From assembly GCA_022843805.1 (NCBI GenBank), contig JALHMY010000011.1, positions 1 to 64,000 of the forward strand: a stretch of DNA of 64,000 bases, written 5' to 3'. Position numbers and translations under genes: made by a program. Below the pieces are notes generated by a model. That model was not told where the DNA came from. It searched no databases and worked only from the letters and a program-made list of their open reading frames with translations. Origin of the DNA: Fuerstiella sp. Its GTDB lineage: Bacteria > Planctomycetota > Planctomycetia > Planctomycetales > Planctomycetaceae. This document shows, piece after piece, positions 58,961-64,000 of the stretch. Numbering within the stretch: position 1 is the first letter of the stretch; each line of letters starts with the position of its first letter.

Positions 58961-59143
58961 ATGTTGCTCGCTAACTGGTTTGCAGACCAATTCTGCGCAG
59001 GTCTGGGCTGGATGATGCTGTTCATCGGCACGGCCTGTTACCTCGCGAAGAAGTTCGGCAATGCCCATCCCGAGGTCAAGGATGCGGCAAAGAAGGCCGC
59101 GACCTCAAAGGCGATTGACCTGATCGGTCGCCTTCTCAAGTAG
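58961..59143 (+). CDS. Small membrane protein, 60 aa
   Basis: From ATG 58961 (after AAGGGAGA). One hydrophobic helix (GLGWMMLFIGTACYLA, residues 13-28), then a charged amphipathic helix (KDAAKKAATSKAIDLIGRL). The longer frame from 58943 adds six residues. Transfer-region accessory; function unknown. Confidence 0.65.
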   Translation: MLLANWFADQFCAGLGWMMLFIGTACYLAKKFGNAHPEVKDAAKKAATSKAIDLIGRLLK

Positions 59144-59206
59144 TCACCCCGGCGGGCGCGGAGAGCGTTCTCCGCCCCGCCTCTTTTCCCGGAAAGGAAC
59201 TTTGCG

Positions 59207-59515
59207 ATGGAACTGTTTTTTGTATTTCTCGGCGTCGTGCTTGTCGGTGGACTCATCATGGCCATCGCCAAACGCATTTGGCTTTTCATTTCGTGGCGAG
59301 TACTCGGCTTCAAGCCGCGAATCCTGGTCGAAGAGCAGGTGAAGCGGACGGTCGATGAGTGCGCCAGTGCGGCGATGCAGTTGGACACGGTCGCGGCCGC
59401 GACACTCGGCATCAAGATGACGGAGGACCAAAAAATCCAACATCTCGCGCAGGTGCAGGAGTACACACGTGCCGTGATCGAGCGGTACATCCACAACGTC
59501 ATGACCCATGCGTAA
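59207..59515 (+). CDS. Small membrane protein, 102 aa
   Basis: N-terminal membrane helix (FFVFLGVVLVGGLIMAIA, 4-21), then a soluble part with helices (ILVEEQVKRTVDECASAAM, IQHLAQVQEYTRAVIERY). AAAGGA ribosome site. Follows the previous gene by 63 bp. No known family. Confidence 0.65.
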   Translation: MELFFVFLGVVLVGGLIMAIAKRIWLFISWRVLGFKPRILVEEQVKRTVDECASAAMQLDTVAAATLGIKMTEDQKIQHLAQVQEYTRAVIERYIHNVMTHA

Positions 59516-59558
59516 GCAGCATTCAGGTTAGCCCGGAAGCAAGAAAGGAGGAGGAGCG

Positions 59559-59873
59559 ATGACTATCGACGAACGTCTGGAGCGTATCGAAGCCGCGCTC
59601 CTTCTCCTTTGCGGGCGGCACGAGACGAAAGCTTGGTACTGCGTCCAGGAATTCGCCAGCCTCGTCGGGCGTAAGCCATTCACCTGCCGTGAATGGTGCC
59701 GAAGGGGCCGAATTCATGCTGTCAAGAAGCAAAGCGGCAGAGGGGCCTATGCCGCGTATGCGATTTCACACGACGAGTTGGAACGATACCGGCGAGAGGG
59801 ATTGCTGGCTGAGTTGCGAGACCGTGATGTGCGCCCACCTGGCCTGAAGCCTGGCGAAGGGGGTAGCCCATGA
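59559..59873 (+). CDS. HTH (excisionase/MerR-like) DNA-binding protein
   Basis: A 104-aa protein. Residues 25-75 fit a helix-turn-helix of excisionase or MerR type (WYCVQEFASLVGRKPFTCRE, then RRGRIHAVKK and YAISHDELERY). Such genes sit near integrases and control excision. A large serine recombinase gene follows 330 bp later. AGGAGGAG ribosome site. Overlaps the next gene by ATGA. Confidence 0.75.
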   Translation: MTIDERLERIEAALLLLCGRHETKAWYCVQEFASLVGRKPFTCREWCRRGRIHAVKKQSGRGAYAAYAISHDELERYRREGLLAELRDRDVRPPGLKPGEGGSP

Positions 59874-60115
59874 GCCAGAACAAGAAACCGCGCAACGGTT
59901 CCCGCAAACCTGACCATGCTCCCGACGGAGTGGCCCCGCGTCGGCGTCGCCGCCTTCCAGACCGGGCGGTGTTGCACCTGGATGACGCGCTCGCTGCGAA
60001 CGAACATCATCCCCTTGGGAAAGCCGCCCCAGAAGCTCGCACCGCCGGACGGCAAAAGCTCATCGGTTCCGTGCTCGCCCGCCTTGCGCGGGCGGGGATG
60101 AGGCGGCGGGCCTGA
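59870..60115 (+). CDS. Basic protein linked to the recombinase module, 81 aa
   Basis: A very basic, Pro/Arg-rich protein (RRRRRLPDRAV, then LIGSVLARLARAGMRRR) starting in the stop of the HTH gene. No known domain. Could bind DNA or be a small coupled gene; moderate confidence from overlap alone. Confidence 0.5.
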   Translation: MSQNKKPRNGSRKPDHAPDGVAPRRRRRLPDRAVLHLDDALAANEHHPLGKAAPEARTAGRQKLIGSVLARLARAGMRRRA

Positions 60116-60205
60116 TCGCGTATAATCTCAGCTCAGGCGGGACGGGAGAAATCACTGGCAAAAAAAGTCAATTGAACCGCGTCGGCGGGAAAGCAAGGTG
60201 AGGCG

Positions 60206-62050
60206 ATGCGTCGGCAGAACAAACGAACGGAATCCACTCCCCGTCGCATCGCTGGTTACGTCCGCGTGTCATCGCAGCGGCAGGCTACCGAAGGCGACAG
60301 CCTCGTTGCCCAGGAGCATGAGATCGAGCAGGAAGTCGAGTTCCGCAAGCGGCGAGAGAACTGGCAAATCGAATCGCTGGAGTTCTACGTCGAGGCGGGC
60401 AAGAGCGCCAAGGACCAGAACCGCCCGCAACTGCAACGGCTCAAGCGAGACATCGCGGCGGGTAAAATCGACCTGGTAATCTGCTTCAAGCTCGACCGCA
60501 TTACACGCAGTCTCAAAGACTTCGTGGACTTGTGGGCATTGTTTGCCGAACACGACGTTGATGTCGTCTCGCTGCGGGAGAAATTCGACACGTCGATGCC
60601 CACTGGTGAGGCGATGGTGCAACTCATCATGGTCTTCGCTCAGCTTGAGCGGAAAATGACCGCCGAGCGAACCTTCTCGATCATGCGGGACCGGGCCGAC
60701 CGTGGCCTCTGGAACGGCGGGCATGTTCTGGGCTACCGCTCGGTTCCGGACGATCCCGGCAAACTCATGATCGACCCAGAAGGGGCGGCCATTGTCCGCC
60801 GCATCTTCGATACGTTCGACGAACTCGGCTCGGCTGGTGCGGTGACTCGCGCCCTCAGCGACCTTGGCATCCGCTATCCGACCTTCCGCACGCGGGCGGA
60901 CAAGCTTCGTGGCGGAAAGCTCTTCACCAAGCAAAAGGTGATCGGCATCCTGCGGAACTCTGTCTATCTCGGCCAGATTCGTTGGGGCGAATCGGTGAAG
61001 GACGAATGCCACGAGCCGATCATCCCCCAGCAACAGTTTGACCGGGTGCAGGTCCAGATTGGCAAAACCCTCCAGCGGCGGATGAATCTCAAGAAGTCGA
61101 AGGGGCGGGCGTATCTGCTCTCCGGGTTGCTGCGTTGCCCGTGCGGCGCGCACATGGTCGGGGCCTCGGCCCACGGCCGCCTGGGCAAGAATTTCTACTA
61201 CGTTTGCACACGGCAGAATCATGAAGGCGGCAAGTATTCTTGCCAGTCGTCCCGCATTCCCGCGCTCGCCCTTGAGAACGCGATCATCGGACGGATTGCG
61301 GAAATTGGTCGGCTAGTTGAGGCCCGCGACCGGATCGTCCAGGAAGCCCTTTCGTGCCTCGGCGGCGAGGCTGACCGGCTGCGTGATGAGGAAGAGTTGA
61401 CCCGACGCCGGGTCGCACAAGTCCGCGCCGACATCGGACGGCTGGTCGAAGTGCTCAAGAGCCTCGGGGCGAGGGGACTGACCAGCGTCCAATCTGAATT
61501 GGAGCGACTTGAGGCGGAAGAGGGCCAATTGAAGAAGTCGCTCACCGATATAGCCAAGCGGCAGGCTCCCGTCGAGCGGATCGGCGACGAGGCTCGGGCA
61601 TTCCTGGAAACATGGCAGGATGTCGGAGAACTTCTGGACGCCGCCACTGAAGAGGAGCGGTTGCAGATTCTTCAGCACTACATCGAGGTGATCGAACTCG
61701 GCCCTATCGACGCTGAGACCCGCACGGGCAGCTACGCGATGCGGCTGTTCCCGGAAGTGCGTCCCGACAGGGGGTTCGACTTCGACCGGGGAGCAAATCC
61801 AGCCCCAATCGACGGAAGTCCTTGCCTGGGAAATAACTACGGGGACGCTGCCGATGATGGCAACGTCCCCGAGCTGTTAACCCCGGACGGTTTGGTTCGC
61901 ATAACCGTCCAGAAAGCTCCCCGAATCGGACTCGAACTTCCGATCGGCAGGTTAACAGCAGACAGCGTCATCAAGGTTTCCCCGGCGTCCTCTGACGAGG
62001 GATCAGCGATTTCCTTGATTTCGTTGTCACGTCGCATCTCCCAGTGGTGA
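60206..62050 (+). CDS. Large serine recombinase
   Basis: A 614-aa large serine integrase or resolvase. The N-terminal catalytic domain has Ser22 (GYVRVSSQRQ), FKLDRITRSLKDF and GEAMVQLIMVFAQLERKM. The recombinase domain follows (GYRSVPDD, IRYPTF, ILRNSVYLGQIRWG). A zinc ribbon is at about 312-358 (LRCPCGAH, YVCTRQNH, YSCQSS), then a coiled coil (about 385-465). It likely integrates or excises an element; att sites were not identified. The final 60 residues are variable. Confidence 0.9.
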   Translation: MRRQNKRTESTPRRIAGYVRVSSQRQATEGDSLVAQEHEIEQEVEFRKRRENWQIESLEFYVEAGKSAKDQNRPQLQRLKRDIAAGKIDLVICFKLDRITRSLKDFVDLWALFAEHDVDVVSLREKFDTSMPTGEAMVQLIMVFAQLERKMTAERTFSIMRDRADRGLWNGGHVLGYRSVPDDPGKLMIDPEGAAIVRRIFDTFDELGSAGAVTRALSDLGIRYPTFRTRADKLRGGKLFTKQKVIGILRNSVYLGQIRWGESVKDECHEPIIPQQQFDRVQVQIGKTLQRRMNLKKSKGRAYLLSGLLRCPCGAHMVGASAHGRLGKNFYYVCTRQNHEGGKYSCQSSRIPALALENAIIGRIAEIGRLVEARDRIVQEALSCLGGEADRLRDEEELTRRRVAQVRADIGRLVEVLKSLGARGLTSVQSELERLEAEEGQLKKSLTDIAKRQAPVERIGDEARAFLETWQDVGELLDAATEEERLQILQHYIEVIELGPIDAETRTGSYAMRLFPEVRPDRGFDFDRGANPAPIDGSPCLGNNYGDAADDGNVPELLTPDGLVRITVQKAPRIGLELPIGRLTADSVIKVSPASSDEGSAISLISLSRRISQW

Positions 62051-62197
62051 TCGACCTTATGCGCACAGGAACAGCAGGCATAATTGCCGAAGGGCACATC
62101 CGGCAAGCGAACAGTAGCGTTTCTGCGGACTTTCTGCCTTGTCACAATTGCTGTTTTCCATGAATCGAGTACCGCGTTTTCTGCAAAGGAGTTCACT

Positions 62198-62653
62198 TTG
62201 TACGCCACACAACAACCATCCGGAGTGGACGTCTCGTTGAGTCACACTCGGTCGTGCTTCGGCGAGGACGTCTACAGCCAAGTGACCTATCGCCTGAGAG
62301 ATGAACCCTGCGTCTCTTTCGCAATCTCTTGCCAGGGTTGGTTCGACTACTCACCGGAACTCGATGTCGCAGTCCGTCTCTTGTCGATCGCAGCGCGCAA
62401 CAGACCCGTCGACAACGACCGCATGATCTGGGGGCTTCAGAGGGTTTTCGTGACTCCAGCAACGATCGCGTCTGGAACACGGGCCATCAGCGAGTGTATT
62501 GGTCTTCTCAAACACTCAGGAATTCCATTCGAGTTTCTGGCTCATATTGAAGGCGAATCGCAGATTATCAGCGAGTACAGCCCCATTGGGGGCAGCTCTC
62601 GATGGTCGCGGATTGCCGATGCACTCGCAGACGAAGTCGGTGAGCTGGGCTGA
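62198..62653 (+). CDS. Unknown protein, 151 aa, TTG start
   Basis: TTG at 62198 lies seven bases after AAAGGAG, so it is preferred over an ATG at 62084 without ribosome site. Residues: DVSLSHTRSCFGEDVYSQVTY, then VSFAISCQGWFDYSPELDVA. No known domain and no signal peptide. Unlike the plasmid genes around it. Real gene likely but function unknown. Confidence 0.5.
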   Translation: MYATQQPSGVDVSLSHTRSCFGEDVYSQVTYRLRDEPCVSFAISCQGWFDYSPELDVAVRLLSIAARNRPVDNDRMIWGLQRVFVTPATIASGTRAISECIGLLKHSGIPFEFLAHIEGESQIISEYSPIGGSSRWSRIADALADEVGELG

Positions 62654-62911
62654 CGAGTCAATCCCGCGGAATCGTTTCCGCGTGTTGTGCACCGCGAAAA
62701 CGAACTAAATTCTCGCAATAAATGCGGCATATAAGGTGATGCCCCTGACATAGCTCTGGGCGGCCCGCCGCGAGCGAACAACAGCCTCGTTTGGATCGGT
62801 TTCTGACCGGTCTTTGCGAGGCTGTTTCGTTTTCCGGGCGACGGCTGGCGAGGCAGGCGGGACCGATGGTCGGTCCCGTGCGGGAGTCCACGAAAGCGGA
62901 GGAACAACAAC
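62654..62911. other. Promoter region for DUF1257/DUF2997/AAA cluster
   Basis: 258 bases with no gene. The sequence GTTCTGACC-like motifs are weak; I see no clear promoter. It separates the recombinase module from the next operon. Confidence 0.3.
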
Positions 62912-63280
62912 GTGTCGCACATTGTGCAGATTCAGACGGAGGTGCGGGACCCAGTCGCCATTCAGGCGGCGTGCGGTCGGCTCAAGTGGCCGGAGCCGGT
63001 ATTCGGCGAAACGAAGCTCTTCACCAGTTCGGCGGTCGGGTGGGCGGTGCAGTTGCCGGAGTGGCGGTATCCGGTCGTGTGCGATGTCGTCACCGCCAAG
63101 ATCGCGTTCGACAACTTCGGCGGACGGTGGGGCGAACAGCGGCACCTCGACCGGTTCCTGCAAGGGTACGCGGTGGAGAAGGCTCGGATTGAAGCGAGAC
63201 GGCGTGGTCACACCGTGACCGAACAAGCGCTCGCGGACGGATCCATCAAACTGACGATTCAGGTAGGAGGTGCGGCTTGA
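62912..63280 (+). CDS. DUF1257 family protein
   Basis: A 122-aa protein (GTG start) matching DUF1257: MSHIVQIQTEVRDPVAIQAAC, KLFTSSAVGWAVQLPEW, RFLQGYAVEKARIEARRRGH. The family is found in cyanobacteria, plastids (Ycf35) and planctomycetes, next to DUF2997 and an AAA ATPase, as here. Function unknown. Confidence 0.88.
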   Translation: MSHIVQIQTEVRDPVAIQAACGRLKWPEPVFGETKLFTSSAVGWAVQLPEWRYPVVCDVVTAKIAFDNFGGRWGEQRHLDRFLQGYAVEKARIEARRRGHTVTEQALADGSIKLTIQVGGAA

Positions 63281-63468
63281 AGAGGATCGAAATCATCATC
63301 GCCCCCAACGGTCAGTCTCGTGTCGAAACGAAAGGCTTTGTCGGGAACGAGTGCCGTCAGGCGAGCCGGTTCGTTGAGCAGGCCCTCGGACAGCAGACCG
63401 ATGAGCAGCTCAAGACGGAGTTCCATCAGTCTGCCACCAATCAGCAACAAATAAAGGAGGGCCCATGA
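63277..63468 (+). CDS. DUF2997 family protein
   Basis: A 63-aa protein (MKRIEIIIAPNGQSRVETKGF, then CRQASRFVEQALG). Its ATG overlaps the DUF1257 stop, and it is the standard partner of DUF1257. Function unknown. Confidence 0.87.
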   Translation: MKRIEIIIAPNGQSRVETKGFVGNECRQASRFVEQALGQQTDEQLKTEFHQSATNQQQIKEGP

Positions 63469-63686
63469 CGACTGTCCTTCACCATCAACATGGCTGCGTG
63501 TTGCCAACCGTTCCGGTTGGCAATCGTCTTGGTCTTCAGTTGGCAAGTTACCGGCGACGACTGCATCGCGAGAAACGGGCTCTGGCTCACCGAATCGCCC
63601 AGTTCCGCCAGGCCTGTTACGGCATCGCTCGGCAGCGCCGAAAGATCGAACGTCTCCAGAAGCAGATCCGACGGCTGGAACCCTAA
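63465..63686 (+). CDS. Small basic helical protein, 73 aa
   Basis: Overlaps the DUF2997 stop (ATGA). Mostly basic helices (ASYRRRLHREKRALAHRIAQ, then RRKIERLQKQIRRLE), likely coiled coil. No named family; operon position makes it credible. Confidence 0.65.
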   Translation: MTTVLHHQHGCVLPTVPVGNRLGLQLASYRRRLHREKRALAHRIAQFRQACYGIARQRRKIERLQKQIRRLEP

Positions 63687-63746
63687 CGAATGGTCACCGC
63701 TTCTGACCACAACCCATATTCCTTCCCCCTTCACCATAAGGACCCT

Positions 63747-64000
63747 GCATGAACCTGACCAATCAATTGGCTGAATATGTCCGCGCGTGCTTCACCGCCA
63801 TCTGGATCGAAACCCACGAACGACACGAAGCGGCAGCAGCGATCGCGCAGCTCTGCCAACAGGAACAGTGGCGACTCGCCACCTGGAACATCGACCAGGG
63901 GTTGCGGGTCGGAAGGGCTGCCGTCGAACAGACGGGCGGTGATCCACTGGCTGCGATCCGCTCGGTCAACGCGCTGGCGACGGCAGATGGGACGGCGTTG
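63747..64000 (+). CDS. AAA-family ATPase, N-terminal part (runs off window)
   Basis: The N-terminal 84 residues (YVRACFTAIWIETHERHEA, then LCQQEQWRLATWNIDQGLRVG) match the start of the AAA ATPase that follows DUF1257/DUF2997 in planctomycetes and cyanobacteria. Walker motifs would lie beyond 64000. Confidence 0.75.

Noticed and set aside
1-64000. tRNA, rRNA, CRISPR arrays and insertion sequences
   Set aside because: I looked for cloverleaf or T-loop motifs, repeat-spacer arrays and transposase motifs with terminal repeats and found none I could support by eye.

Overview
The window looks like part of a mobile replicon (a conjugative or mobilisable plasmid, or an integrative element with plasmid genes) from a GC-rich bacterium. 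I infer Planctomycetota. The reasons are a DUF1257/DUF2997/AAA-ATPase cluster, two cytochrome P460 genes beside a large secreted beta-propeller, an exosortase, and the style of the conjugation backbone. No rRNA, tRNA, CRISPR array or intact insertion sequence was seen. The taxonomic call is inference from gene content, not a database result.

Region 1 (1-18.4 kb, + strand) is one long operon with overlapping or nearly overlapping genes. It starts with the C-terminal part of a type I restriction specificity subunit. Then follow an unknown 414-aa protein, a 1424-aa P-loop ATPase, a 276-aa unknown protein, a NurA-like nuclease, a HerA-like hexameric translocase, a small possible PD-(D/E)XK nuclease, a Ser/Thr kinase, a 450-aa unknown protein, a two-HKD phospholipase-D-family protein and a SNF2 helicase. 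Together they read as a multi-gene anti-phage system that I cannot match to a named one. Region 2 (18.4-23.2 kb) holds an HTH gene or remnant and a Crp-type regulator divergent from a periplasmic P460 / beta-propeller / P460 set.

Region 3 (23.5-31.4 kb) is a second probable defence locus with two divergent arms. The leftward arm is XRE regulator, ImmA/IrrE protease, SNF2-DUF3883 helicase and a truncated DUF1016 nuclease. The rightward arm is a ubiquitin-like conjugation cassette: a beta-grasp modifier, a cysteine-free E2-like protein, a JAMM-protease/E1 fusion and a Cys-rich DUF6527-type protein.

Region 4 (31.6-48.6 kb) is the replicon backbone: a 1910-aa methyltransferase-helicase with a nested out-of-frame gene, a replication initiator, ParA with a ribbon-helix-helix partner, a structured non-coding segment (40.5-41.3 kb), a leftward operon of small accessory genes with a DNA methyltransferase, and a divergent MobF (TrwC/TraI) relaxase. 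Region 5 (48.8-53.3 kb) is envelope cargo: a Cys-rich secreted protein with a C-terminal anchor, an exosortase, a phosphate-binding-like protein and a pilin-like protein with two prepilin motifs and a Pro/Thr tail, followed by a tyrosine-recombinase remnant. Region 6 (53.3-64 kb) has a resolvase, a WGR protein, a ParB, a VirD4/TraG coupling protein with small membrane proteins, a large serine recombinase, and the start of the DUF1257/DUF2997/AAA cluster, which runs off the window end.

The backbone supplies replication, segregation, DNA processing and site-specific recombination. The probable defence loci and envelope genes are cargo. Two promoter regions, for the relaxase and for the methyltransferase-helicase operon, carry a related TTAACCCTT inverted motif, which suggests shared control.
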